Assembly (NCBI GenBank): GCA_017964705.1
Contig: JAGCRL010000032.1
Coordinates: 1 to 7,984 of the forward strand
Reading direction: 5' to 3'
Source: Alphaproteobacteria bacterium
GTDB lineage: Bacteria; Pseudomonadota; Alphaproteobacteria; RF32; CAG-239
DNA length: 7,984 nucleotides
Numbering within the stretch: the first letter of the stretch is position 1; each line of letters starts with the position of its first letter. The position numbers were made by a program, and so were the translations under genes. Below the pieces are notes generated by a model, which worked only from the letters and a program-made list of their open reading frames with translations, searched no databases and was not told the origin of the DNA. This document shows positions 1 through 6,925 of this stretch, piece by piece.

Positions 1-164
1 ACTAATAAAACTCTTTGCTTTTCAATATTAAGTGCATGGGATAATGTAAGAGCACACCAAGATGTTCCAATATGATCGGTTCCGGATATAAAAACAGAAA
101 CGCGACTTGGAAAATTACGCTTAAGAAATAATTGGTTGTAGATTAAATTAAAATCTTTACTCAC
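1..164 (-). CDS. FlhG/MinD-like P-loop ATPase homologue, N-terminal part (3' end outside window)
   Basis: The first 54 codons of a gene that runs off the left edge. From a GTG start the protein has about 20 variable residues, then a beta strand (VSVFIS, residues 22-27), a P-loop-like turn (residues 28-35), a helix with W36 and TLSHAL, and a second strand RVLLV (51-55). This order, with Trp after the P-loop, the TL-HAL helix and RVLL strand, matches alphaproteobacterial FlhG/MinD-type ATPases, which in the family control flagellum number or placement. The match is from memory of the family, over a short stretch. The deviant Walker A motif GKGGVGKT is replaced by GTDHIGTS, so the signature lysine and the P-loop lysine are both threonine (T29, T34). 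ATP hydrolysis may therefore be lost. GTG is chosen because AAAAGG lies 7 bases upstream; the nearest ATG, one base upstream and out of frame, meets TGA at once. It is divergent from the gene at 284. Another SIMIBI-class (ParA/MinD) protein is possible. Confidence 0.6.
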   Translation of the reverse strand, partial: MSKDFNLIYNQLFLKRNFPSRVSVFISGTDHIGTSWCALTLSHALNIEKQRVLL

Positions 165-171
165 ATTAAAA

Positions 172-177
172 CCTTTT
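172..177 (-). promoter_or_regulatory. Ribosome binding site for the FlhG/MinD-like gene
   Basis: AAAAGG read on the minus strand, seven bases before GTG at 164-162. It decides the GTG start, because no in-frame ATG is available nearby. Confidence 0.5.
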
Positions 178-186
178 AAGTTATAC

Positions 187-192
187 TATAAT
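187..192 (+). promoter_or_regulatory. Candidate -10 box (TATAAT) facing the solute-binding gene
   Basis: A perfect TATAAT hexamer on the plus strand, in the divergent intergenic region. No good TTGACA-like -35 box sits 16-18 bases upstream, and it would give a leader of about 85 bases before the ATG at 284. In such AT-rich DNA a chance match is quite likely. A weaker -10-like TATTAA at 245-250 is closer to the gene. Confidence 0.25.
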
Positions 193-206
193 ACATCATA
201 AAAAAG

Positions 207-234
207 ATAATAGATAAATTATTTTTTAATACAA
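207..234 (-). promoter_or_regulatory. Candidate sigma70-type promoter for the FlhG/MinD-like gene
   Basis: On the minus strand TTGTAT (234-229) and TATTAT (212-207) are separated by 16 bases. The predicted start, near 200, would leave a leader of about 35 bases containing the AAAAGG ribosome binding site. Spacing and location are good, but the AT-rich background makes chance matches common. Confidence 0.35.
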
Positions 235-268
235 TAACATTTATTATTAAATAGCAAAGATTATTTTT

Positions 269-275
269 TAGGGGG
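269..275 (+). promoter_or_regulatory. Ribosome binding site for the solute-binding-like gene
   Basis: TAGGGGG lies eight bases before the ATG at 284. It is a G-rich run in otherwise A/T-only sequence, which supports this start. Confidence 0.55.
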
Positions 276-283
276 TATTTAGA

Positions 284-1186
284 ATGAGGGGTTTATTAAT
301 AACACTGCTGATTGCTTTGGGAATAACAGGAGTCTATGCACAAACAATAGAACTTTTTGGTCGGGAAGAGTTAGGATATAACATTCCTAAATACTCTAAG
401 ATTGATAACAGAGCAAAAATAGATTTAAAGATTTATGCAATTGCTGATGCAGATAATTTTCCTATTTCTTCCCAAAAGCAGGGATCCGTTTTTAGTAAAA
501 TTTTTAATGAAACGCTAAGGAATAAGGGAATAGATATTTCTCTAGTCTATAATGCAGAAACTTATGATAAAATAGTTCAAAATTTTGAAAGGAATGAACA
601 TAAAAACAAAATAAACGCTCATTTTGGAGTATATTATCAGGAAACACCTTACTCAAAAAATAAATATATTTTTCCGGCGTTTTTTGTAAATGAGATACAT
701 GTGTTTACATCTTTGCAAAACTCAGTAGAAATAGAAAAAAAGAGCGATTTGAAAAAATACAAAGGCATTCATCCGGCTACAGATAAAGTATCAAATTTTA
801 TTAAGAAAGAGTTTGAAGAATATGGAATTAAAGAAGTTGAAAGTTTTTCAAAAGCCTTTGAGGAATTATTAACAGGGCAGACTGATTATATTGTAGCAAG
901 CTATTATCCAGGTGCTATTGAGCTATACAAGACAGGAATAAAGGACTATGTATCTATTAGTCAAGAGGCCGTGTGGAAGATGCCTATGTTTATAAGAGTA
1001 GATCCTAATGTAATGCATAATAAAAAAATCAAAGAATTAGAAAAAATATTAAAAAGTGAAGAGTATAAAAAGCAACAAATAGAAGCTTTTGAAGAGCTTT
1101 TGGAAATATACAGAGAAAACACCAGAGGAATTGTTCCTCCTAAATATGTAAAGCCGGAGGATGAACAAACAGAAACAAAGAGTTGA
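284..1186 (+). CDS. Periplasmic solute-binding-like protein (SBP family 3-like fold), orphan
   Basis: A 300-residue exported protein. Residues 1-19 form a typical Sec signal peptide (Arg2, hydrophobic core, cleavage after VYA19 before Gln20). The mature part reads like a type II periplasmic binding protein: a first strand DLKIYAIAD (47-55), a helix with QGSVFSKIFNETL (66-78), the TPYSKNKYIFP segment (121-131) at the place where family 3 proteins have TPER...FSxPY, a second-lobe start SDLKKYKGI (154-162), and AFEELLTGQTDYIVAS (191-206), the usual 'gene dose' helix and strand before lobe exchange. The Arg that binds the ligand carboxylate in amino-acid binders appears to be Ser124, so amino acids are not a safe prediction. 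The C-terminus (281-300) is a polar tail. There are no cysteines. No ABC permease or ATPase gene is present nearby, so a sensing, scaffolding or other non-transport role is possible. It lies 52 bases before fzlA, same strand, with no clear terminator between, so co-transcription is likely. The fold assignment is moderately sure; the ligand is unknown. Confidence 0.65.
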   Translation: MRGLLITLLIALGITGVYAQTIELFGREELGYNIPKYSKIDNRAKIDLKIYAIADADNFPISSQKQGSVFSKIFNETLRNKGIDISLVYNAETYDKIVQNFERNEHKNKINAHFGVYYQETPYSKNKYIFPAFFVNEIHVFTSLQNSVEIEKKSDLKKYKGIHPATDKVSNFIKKEFEEYGIKEVESFSKAFEELLTGQTDYIVASYYPGAIELYKTGIKDYVSISQEAVWKMPMFIRVDPNVMHNKKIKELEKILKSEEYKKQQIEAFEELLEIYRENTRGIVPPKYVKPEDEQTETKS

Positions 1187-1227
1187 AAAAAAGAAAATAA
1201 CAGTATAGCATCAATAAAGTTATTTAA

Positions 1228-1232
1228 AGAGG
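1228..1232 (+). promoter_or_regulatory. Ribosome binding site for fzlA
   Basis: AGAGG followed by AAAATA and the ATG at 1239, a spacing of six bases. It supports the annotated fzlA start. Confidence 0.55.
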
Positions 1233-1238
1233 AAAATA

Positions 1239-1904
1239 ATGGTTTTATTAATTCATCATAGTATATCACCGCAATCACGTAAAATACGATTGATTATGGC
1301 AGAAAAAAAGATGCTTTTTGTATTAAAAGAAGAGGAGCCGTGGAATGTTTCTGCAGAAGTAAGAAAAATCAGTCCTTCTGGGGAACTACCTGTATTAGTT
1401 TTTGATGGTAATGTTATTTCTGGAAATTATGCAATTACAGAGTATCTAGAAGAAAGTAATCCTCAATACAAACTTATGCCAGAAGATTTAAAAGAAAGAG
1501 CAGAAATACGCAGAATTATGGACTGGTTTGATATAAAATTTTACAATGAAGTGTATAAGTATATTATAACTGAAAAAATTATAAAAAGATTTCAACTAAA
1601 ACAGGCTCCAAATTCTAAAATTTTAAAGGCAGGACTGAATAACCTAAAATTTCATATGGAATACATAGATTATTTAGCAGATAAAAACAATTACATTGCA
1701 GGCAATACATTAAGTCTTGCAGATTTAACAGTTGCGGCGCATCTTTCTGTGATTGATTATTTGGGAGATATTTCTTGGGGTGAATATAAAAATGCAAAAT
1801 TATGGTACGCCAAAGTAAAATCTAGACCGAGCTTTAAAGATATTTTGAAAGATAATATTAAAGGAATTAGTCCTTCTGTAAACTATACGAATTTGGATTT
1901 CTAA
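1239..1904 (+). CDS. fzlA: FzlA-like FtsZ-binding division protein, GST fold
   Basis: A 221-residue protein with a complete glutathione S-transferase fold. The thioredoxin-like domain covers about residues 1-75, with HHSISPQSRKIRLIMAEK at 6-23, the cis-proline motif ELPVL (Pro51) and the SGNYAITEYLEE segment (61-72). The helical domain runs from about 85 to 205, with RRIMDWFDIKF (91-101), the N-capping box SLAD (159-162), AAHLSVIDYLGD (166-177) and WYAKVKSRPSF (189-199). The tail SPSVNYTNLDF (211-221) is the most telling part: Caulobacter FzlA has the same length, the same SP...Y..LDF ending and the same WYAK.KSRP.F. FzlA binds FtsZ, changes filament curvature and helps activate septal cell-wall synthesis in Caulobacter, in the cytoplasm at the division site. 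It is generally regarded as a non-enzymatic GST relative. Here the gene is followed after one base by a lipoprotein gene and preceded by a solute-binding-like gene. A plain GST is the alternative but explains the tail less well. Confidence 0.85.
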   Translation: MVLLIHHSISPQSRKIRLIMAEKKMLFVLKEEEPWNVSAEVRKISPSGELPVLVFDGNVISGNYAITEYLEESNPQYKLMPEDLKERAEIRRIMDWFDIKFYNEVYKYIITEKIIKRFQLKQAPNSKILKAGLNNLKFHMEYIDYLADKNNYIAGNTLSLADLTVAAHLSVIDYLGDISWGEYKNAKLWYAKVKSRPSFKDILKDNIKGISPSVNYTNLDF

Positions 1905-1905
1905 A

Positions 1906-2364
1906 ATGAAAAAGGTGCTTTTAATACTTATGTTTTTACAAATAGCTTCTTGTTCTGGAACACCAAAAGGTCAAGTGGTTTTTCATTGGGACAGATATAA
2001 TACTGGCGGAGTAAAATTTGCTAGAGATCACTCGGAATGTATGAGGGAAGCTGAAGCATTCAAATTTTTGCCTAGCTTCAGAAGTTGGTTTTATACAGAA
2101 GAACAAAGATATAACACTGTTGTAAAGTGGCATAAAGAACATGGTATTTGGGCCAGTTTTGTTCCTTATCCGGGGGCTGTTCCGATAATGGTAAATTCTG
2201 TGCGTGATGATACAAAATCAAGTCCTAAAAAGTATCAAAATTGCATGCTGAAAAAAGGATATGTAGAAAGAACAACAGATATACCTGAAGCCAGTAATTT
2301 ATTTATTTATAAACCACAAAGTGTAAATCAAGATGTTCCGTTTGATAATACATATCCCAAATAA
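1906..2364 (+). CDS. Small outer-membrane lipoprotein with a conserved-looking cysteine pair, unknown function
   Basis: A 152-residue protein starting one base after the fzlA stop (TAA A ATG), with no strong ribosome binding site. Translational coupling to fzlA is therefore likely. The first 16 residues are a lipoprotein signal (MKK, hydrophobic stretch, lipobox IASC, lipidated Cys16). Ser17 after the cysteine suggests Lol sorting to the outer membrane. The mature protein has two more cysteines, in FARDHSECMREAE (38-50, Cys45) and KYQNCMLKKGY (109-119, Cys113). This 'D..EC...A' plus 'Y..CM...GY' pattern recurs in small proteobacterial envelope lipoproteins, and the pair could form a periplasmic disulfide. 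The middle (52-92) is rich in aromatic residues (W61, F62, W75, W82, F85). I do not recognise a named family. Its tight link to fzlA hints at a role in the envelope during constriction, but that is only inference from position. Confidence 0.7.
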   Translation: MKKVLLILMFLQIASCSGTPKGQVVFHWDRYNTGGVKFARDHSECMREAEAFKFLPSFRSWFYTEEQRYNTVVKWHKEHGIWASFVPYPGAVPIMVNSVRDDTKSSPKKYQNCMLKKGYVERTTDIPEASNLFIYKPQSVNQDVPFDNTYPK

Positions 2365-2376
2365 AATTATTTATTT
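2359..2376. repeat. Perfect 7-bp A/T inverted repeat across the convergent stop codons
   Basis: AAATAAA (2359-2365) and TTTATTT (2370-2376) are perfect inverted repeats around the four-base loop ATTA. They contain or flank both stop codons (2362-2364 plus, 2369-2367 minus). The stem has no G-C pairs, so it is a weak terminator at best. It could act in both directions, or be a by-product of AT-rich stop regions. Confidence 0.3.
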
Positions 2377-3773
2377 CTAAAATTAAAACCGCCACCGGTT
2401 GACTTATAAAAAGCAGTGATAGCTTGTAGTATTTCTGCATTGCTTTTGATTACATTTGTTTGTGAAGATAAAAGATTTTGTTCTGCAGTAGCAATATCAG
2501 TAAATTCAATTAAACCATTTTCATATTTTTTACGAGAAAGGTCCATAATTGTTTTCATTTTAGTTTGCGCACTTTTTTGATATGAATTAGTTTCATAAGC
2601 AATTTTAACGGCGGTAATATTATTTTTTAATTCCATAAGCGCGGTTAATAAAGCCTCATTATAATTTAAAAGATATTCTTCTTTAATATGTTTTTGTAAT
2701 TTTACATTATTAATTAATTGTTTCCAATGCCAAATAGGTGTAGTGATTCCTGGTGTGTAACCATAATTTTGATGTTGCGAACTAATTAGAGAATTAATTT
2801 TAGGAGCAATATAGCCAAAAGATGCAGACAAGTTAATTGAAGGATAAAGATTTGTAATGGCAAGATTTATTTCTGCATCTTGAGATTTTATAGCTGCTTC
2901 TGATGCCATTATATCAGGTCTTGTTCTAATAACGTCAAGAGGTAAATTATACAGGTCTTTAACACTGTATTTAAAAGTTTTTCCGACAATATTTTCTTTA
3001 TATTTATCAAGGTTAACGGGTAAATCTTGTGGTAAAACACCAAGCAGTAATGCTATTGAATTTTTATAACTTTCAATATTTGCTTCAAGAGGAGGAATAA
3101 TGGCTTTTGTCTGTTCTATAGTAAATTGGGCCTGTGCAAGAGATAATTCATCTGCAATACCCGCTTGATATTTATCCTTAACAATTTGCTGAATTTCTTT
3201 TTGTAACTGCAGATTTATAGTAGCAATGCGTCTGAGTTCTTGAGCTTCTCTTAAAGAGATATAATTAGATATTATTTCAGCAGAGATTGTAGCTTGAACA
3301 TTTAATAAAGTATATTGTGCTTTTTTCATCAATTCAAAATATTGATCACTCAAATATTTTCTTTTTCCCCATAAATCAATTTCCCAAGAGGCATCAAATC
3401 CTATTTTAAAAAGATCTATATCTGTAGCATAAGAATTTTGCCGATGAGTTTTGTTATAATTATATTCTCCAGAAGCATCAAACAGAGGTAAGTTCTGCGT
3501 TGTTTGTATATTAAATTGTATACGAGATTGAATAAGTCGTTCTTTTGCTTGTTGTATGGTCAAATTATGATAATTAATGTGTGTGAGCAGTGTATTTAAA
3601 TCTTTGTCATGGAATAAATTAAACCAATCAGGCAGAATAATATCAGTATTAGGTGTAAGCTGCAAAGTGTGTTGAACATCTTTGTCAGAAATAAAAGAAG
3701 AATAAGAATCATCTTGATTGCTTTGACAAGATGCTAAAAGAAGCAGGATAACTATGAAAAATAACCTGTTCAT
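2367..3773 (-). CDS. Outer-membrane channel lipoprotein of an RND efflux pump (TolC/OprM/NodT family)
   Basis: A 468-residue protein, usual length for the OprM/NodT group. It begins with a lipoprotein signal (lipobox LASC, lipidated Cys16; Gln17 fits outer-membrane sorting). Two outer-membrane efflux repeats follow, roughly 55-245 and 270-457. Family hallmarks are PDWFNLFHD (48-56) near the mature start, [14 protein letters not shown] (126-139), [16 protein letters not shown] (201-216), [12 protein letters not shown] (284-295), [12 protein letters not shown] (309-320), [20 protein letters not shown] (416-435) and the C-terminal YKSTGGGF (456-463). Three copies are expected to form the outer-membrane beta barrel and periplasmic alpha tunnel that receive substrate from the RND permease and its fusion protein. 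The start codon overlaps the permease stop (ATGA), so translation is probably coupled. It ends two bases from the convergent lipoprotein gene. The family is certain; the substrate is not shown. Confidence 0.93.
   Translation of the reverse strand: MNRLFFIVILLLLASCQSNQDDSYSSFISDKDVQHTLQLTPNTDIILPDWFNLFHDKDLNTLLTHINYHNLTIQQAKERLIQSRIQFNIQTTQNLPLFDASGEYNYNKTHRQNSYATDIDLFKIGFDASWEIDLWGKRKYLSDQYFELMKKAQYTLLNVQATISAEIISNYISLREAQELRRIATINLQLQKEIQQIVKDKYQAGIADELSLAQAQFTIEQTKAIIPPLEANIESYKNSIALLLGVLPQDLPVNLDKYKENIVGKTFKYSVKDLYNLPLDVIRTRPDIMASEAAIKSQDAEINLAITNLYPSINLSASFGYIAPKINSLISSQHQNYGYTPGITTPIWHWKQLINNVKLQKHIKEEYLLNYNEALLTALMELKNNITAVKIAYETNSYQKSAQTKMKTIMDLSRKKYENGLIEFTDIATAEQNLLSSQTNVIKSNAEILQAITAFYKSTGGGFNFRNK
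2379..2400 (-). terminator. Weak candidate intrinsic terminator at the end of the efflux operon
   Basis: On the minus strand AACCG-GTGG-CGGTT forms a 5-bp stem with a four-base loop, followed by TT AA TTTT. It lies inside the last codons of the outer-membrane channel gene (the STGGGFNF segment). The stem is short and its Gly codons are part of a conserved C-terminal motif, so the hairpin may be incidental. Confidence 0.25.
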
Positions 3774-6700
3774 GCAATGTTTCCCTTCTTTTTAACTATT
3801 TGGTTTGGAAAAAAATATTCCTTAATGCTTTCAAACAAAGCAAACAGGGCTGGAACAAAAATAATACCGATAAAAGTTGCCGCAATCATTCCGGAAAAAA
3901 CAGTAACACCAATCGATATTTGTGAATTAGCTCCGGGGCCAACAGCAATAACCATCGGAAAAACACCTAAAATAAAAGTCATTGCCGTCATTAAAACGGC
4001 GCGAAACCGTTCAGAGGCTCCTTTTTTTGATGCCTCCAAGATACTGTATCCTTGTTCTCGATAATCTTTAGTAAATTCCACAATTAAAATAGCATTTTTA
4101 GCAGCCAAACCAATAAGTAAGACTAATCCTAATTGAGCATAAATACTTAAAGATAATCCAAATAAATGTAATCCGATAAAAGCACCTAAAATGGCAAAGA
4201 TTGTTGAAAACATAACCGAGAAAGCAAGCATCCAACTTTCATATTGAGCGACCAAAAATAAATAGCAAAAAACAGTAGCCAAAGAAATTAAAAAGCCGAC
4301 GAGTCCTTTTGTTTGGGCTTCTTGCAAAGAAAGCCCGGTCCATTTTATATCAAAACCTTTAGGAAGAACTTGATGAGCAATTTGTGATAATTTATCCATA
4401 GCTTGCCCACTGCTTATATTTTCACTGGATTGAGCTGTAATACCGGCAGAAGTATACAAATTATACCTATAAATTACTTTAGGTAAAATTTTGGTAGAAA
4501 TATCAGCAAAACTATCAATTTTTATTAAATTACCCTGTTTTGTTTTTACATAAAGATTTTTAATGTCTTCTATGCTTTTACGATAATTAAAATCTGCCTG
4601 TAAAATAACTCGATTAACTTGTCCTTCTAAAGTAATGTTATTAATATAGGTCGCCCCTAAGTTGCTTTGCAGGGTCGAAAAAATATCAGCAACAGAAATT
4701 TGATAAGACAAAAGCTTTGTTCTATCTATATTAAGATAAATATGAGGAGTATCCGCCCTAAAAGTACTAAAAGCATAAGCAATATCCTTGTCTTGATTTA
4801 AGGTTTGCAAATATTTTTGTAGAGCAGCTTCTAATTCTAACGGTGTTAAGGAGGGGTTTGTTGCAACAAGTTCCAAAGATAATCCATTACTTTGTCCTAT
4901 ACCCGGCACAGATGGAGGAGAAAAAAAGTTATACTTAATGTTTTTGACATCGGAAAAGTCAGAAGATAAAGTCTGAGTTATAGCATCAAGAGATTGTTTT
5001 TCTGATGTTCGTTTCTTCCAATTTTCAAGACCGATAACACCCAAAGCAACATTTTCTCCACCACCGCCCAATAAGCTATATCCAGCAATAGTAATAACGT
5101 ATTTAACACCATCTAGTTGAAGTGCTTTTTTACTCATGTTTCTTAAAGCAAGATTAGTACTGTTTATACTTGAAGTGCTATCTAACTGAATATCTGAAAA
5201 AATAATACCCTGATCTTCATCAGGAATAAAAGATGTAGGAGTTAACCTAAAATAAAAAGCAATAATTAGAATAACACCAAGAATAACTCCAACAGTATAA
5301 AAAAGGTGCTGTGCAAAAAAAGCCACAACTTCAATATAAAGTTGGCGAAATTTATCAAGTAAAGAATTGAAATAATTAAAAAAAGAAAAATTTTGAAGCG
5401 AGTTTGTTTTTTTGTTTAAAAAAATAGCACATAAAGAAGGACTTAAAGTTAAAGCATTAAAAGCGGAAAAGATAATAGACGTAACTATGGCAACAGAAAA
5501 TTGCTGATAAATTCGACCGGTAATTCCAGCCATTAACCCTACAGGAACAAAAATAGCTAAAAGAACAAAAGTTGTTGCAATAATAGCACTCCCTATTTGT
5601 TGCATTGCTTTAATAGAGGCATCATAAGCCGATAGGTTTTCATGTTGCATAAGGTATTGAACACGTTCTACCACAATAATGGCATCATCAACTACTAATC
5701 CGATAACCAAGATCATTGCAAATAAAGTTAAAATATTAATGTCAAATCCTAATAGATAAATAACAATAAAAGTGGCAATAAGAGAAACAGGTATGGTTAT
5801 CAAAGGAATAAGAGTTGCTCTAATTTTTTGCAAAAAGGTATATGTAACTAAAACAACCAAACCAAAAGTAATAAAAAGTGTTTCAATGATAGCATCTATG
5901 GATGAACGAACATAATCCGTGGAATCATAAGCAATATCAGCAATAATATCATCCGGAAAGCTTTTGGAAAGATCCAAAATTTCTTGATGAACATTTTGCA
6001 TTGTTTTAAGAGCATTTGTATTAGGAGTTTGGCTAAGGGCTATAATAACCGCCGGCTCATTATTATATTTAGAAGCAATACCGTAATTATCTTGTCCGAG
6101 TTCTATTCTGGCGACATCCTTTAAGTATACGGTTCCACCTAAAGTATCAGTCGCAACAATAATTTTTGAAAAATCTTCTACACTGTTTAATAATCCCTTA
6201 GCTGTCAAATTTAACACCAAATTTGTATCAATAGAACTGGGCGCGGCACCTATGCTCCCGACGGCAGCTTGTACATTTTGATTTTTAACAGCAGTAATAA
6301 CATCAGAACTATTAAGCCCGAGTGCAGTAAGTTTATCGATATTAAGCCAAATACGCATACTGTATTGAGGGCCGAAAATTTGAACATTACCAATTCCTTC
6401 AAGCCTGGAAAGAGGATTTTTTACATTTGTATAGGCAAAATTGCTCAAATATAAATCGTTATAAGTCTTGTTTGGTGAGCGCAGAACAATAAAACCCAAA
6501 ATATTAGATGTCTCTGTTGATACGTCAATACCATTCTGGATAACATTTTCAGGAAGTTCACTGTTAACTTGCTGAAGTCTATTTTGTATCTTAACTTGAG
6601 CAATATCAGCGTCAGATCCTATATCAAAAGTAACGGTTAATGTATAAGAGCCGTTGTCGTCAGAAACAGAAGACATGTAAAGCATGTCCTCAATACCATT

Positions 6701-6910
6701 CATTTGATTTTCTATCGGAATGGCAACCGTATCGGCCAAAACTTCTGAATTAGCACCAAGATAGTTCGTTTTAACAACAACTTGCGGTGGAGTGATATCA
6801 GGAAATTGAGAAACAGGTAAAACTTTAATTGATAACAAACCTAAAATAATAAGTATAATGGAAATAACCATTGCAAAACGAGGTCTATCAATAAAAAATT
6901 TAGAAAACAT
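3770..6910 (-). CDS. RND efflux permease, AcrB/MexB-like (HAE1 family)
   Basis: A 1046-residue inner-membrane drug/proton antiporter subunit, close to the 1049 of AcrB. The first transmembrane helix (about 10-30) is followed by a large periplasmic loop with [13 protein letters not shown] (32-44) and [18 protein letters not shown] (64-81). Helices 2-6 (about 338-495) include [12 protein letters not shown] (404-415). The second periplasmic loop (about 560-868) begins [11 protein letters not shown]. Helices 8-12 follow (about 870-1025), with [13 protein letters not shown] (934-946) and [18 protein letters not shown] (968-985). The proton-relay residues Asp408, Asp409, Lys938 and Arg970 are present, matching AcrB Asp407, Asp408, Lys940 and Arg971, so it should be active. 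Three copies should assemble and use the proton gradient. The switch-loop region (610-620) is glycine-rich and lacks the paired Phe of AcrB, so substrate choice may differ. It sits 15 bases after the fusion-protein gene and overlaps the channel gene by four bases. Confidence 0.95.
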   Translation of the reverse strand: MFSKFFIDRPRFAMVISIILIILGLLSIKVLPVSQFPDITPPQVVVKTNYLGANSEVLADTVAIPIENQMNGIEDMLYMSSVSDDNGSYTLTVTFDIGSDADIAQVKIQNRLQQVNSELPENVIQNGIDVSTETSNILGFIVLRSPNKTYNDLYLSNFAYTNVKNPLSRLEGIGNVQIFGPQYSMRIWLNIDKLTALGLNSSDVITAVKNQNVQAAVGSIGAAPSSIDTNLVLNLTAKGLLNSVEDFSKIIVATDTLGGTVYLKDVARIELGQDNYGIASKYNNEPAVIIALSQTPNTNALKTMQNVHQEILDLSKSFPDDIIADIAYDSTDYVRSSIDAIIETLFITFGLVVLVTYTFLQKIRATLIPLITIPVSLIATFIVIYLLGFDINILTLFAMILVIGLVVDDAIIVVERVQYLMQHENLSAYDASIKAMQQIGSAIIATTFVLLAIFVPVGLMAGITGRIYQQFSVAIVTSIIFSAFNALTLSPSLCAIFLNKKTNSLQNFSFFNYFNSLLDKFRQLYIEVVAFFAQHLFYTVGVILGVILIIAFYFRLTPTSFIPDEDQGIIFSDIQLDSTSSINSTNLALRNMSKKALQLDGVKYVITIAGYSLLGGGGENVALGVIGLENWKKRTSEKQSLDAITQTLSSDFSDVKNIKYNFFSPPSVPGIGQSNGLSLELVATNPSLTPLELEAALQKYLQTLNQDKDIAYAFSTFRADTPHIYLNIDRTKLLSYQISVADIFSTLQSNLGATYINNITLEGQVNRVILQADFNYRKSIEDIKNLYVKTKQGNLIKIDSFADISTKILPKVIYRYNLYTSAGITAQSSENISSGQAMDKLSQIAHQVLPKGFDIKWTGLSLQEAQTKGLVGFLISLATVFCYLFLVAQYESWMLAFSVMFSTIFAILGAFIGLHLFGLSLSIYAQLGLVLLIGLAAKNAILIVEFTKDYREQGYSILEASKKGASERFRAVLMTAMTFILGVFPMVIAVGPGANSQISIGVTVFSGMIAATFIGIIFVPALFALFESIKEYFFPNQIVKKKGNIA
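3782..3787 (-). promoter_or_regulatory. Ribosome binding site for the outer-membrane channel gene
   Basis: AAGGGA on the minus strand, eight bases before the ATG at 3773. It lies inside the last codons of the permease gene, giving the channel its own initiation signal despite the ATGA overlap. Confidence 0.5.
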
Positions 6911-6914
6911 TTTT

Positions 6915-6920
6915 CTCTCC
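6915..6920 (-). promoter_or_regulatory. Ribosome binding site for the RND permease
   Basis: GGAGAG on the minus strand, four bases before the ATG at 6910, in the 15-base gap after the fusion-protein stop. The spacing is a little short but the match is good. Confidence 0.5.
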
Positions 6921-6925
6921 GCTAT

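Noticed and set aside
233..245. Short inverted repeat AATAA-CAT-TTATT upstream of the solute-binding gene
   Set aside because: Five A/T-only pairs in a region made almost entirely of A and T are expected by chance.
1187..1238. Possible terminator between the solute-binding gene and fzlA
   Set aside because: There is a run of A but no hairpin followed by T, so the two genes are treated as possibly co-transcribed.
961..1278. Minus-strand open frame of 105 codons
   Set aside because: It lies almost wholly inside the solute-binding gene and overlaps the fzlA start. Its hydrophobic, Ser-rich composition is what the antisense of a Lys/Glu-rich gene gives.
1615..1797. Minus-strand open frame of 60 codons
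   Set aside because: It lies inside fzlA, antisense to its conserved helical domain.
1936..2142. Minus-strand open frame of 68 codons
   Set aside because: It is antisense to the small lipoprotein gene, whose lipobox and cysteine motifs make the plus strand the coding one.
3777..4064. Plus-strand open frame of 95 codons
   Set aside because: It is antisense to the conserved C-terminal transmembrane part of the RND permease, with no family resemblance.
6269..6454. Plus-strand open frame of 61 codons
   Set aside because: It is antisense to a conserved periplasmic part of the RND permease and has no convincing ribosome binding site.
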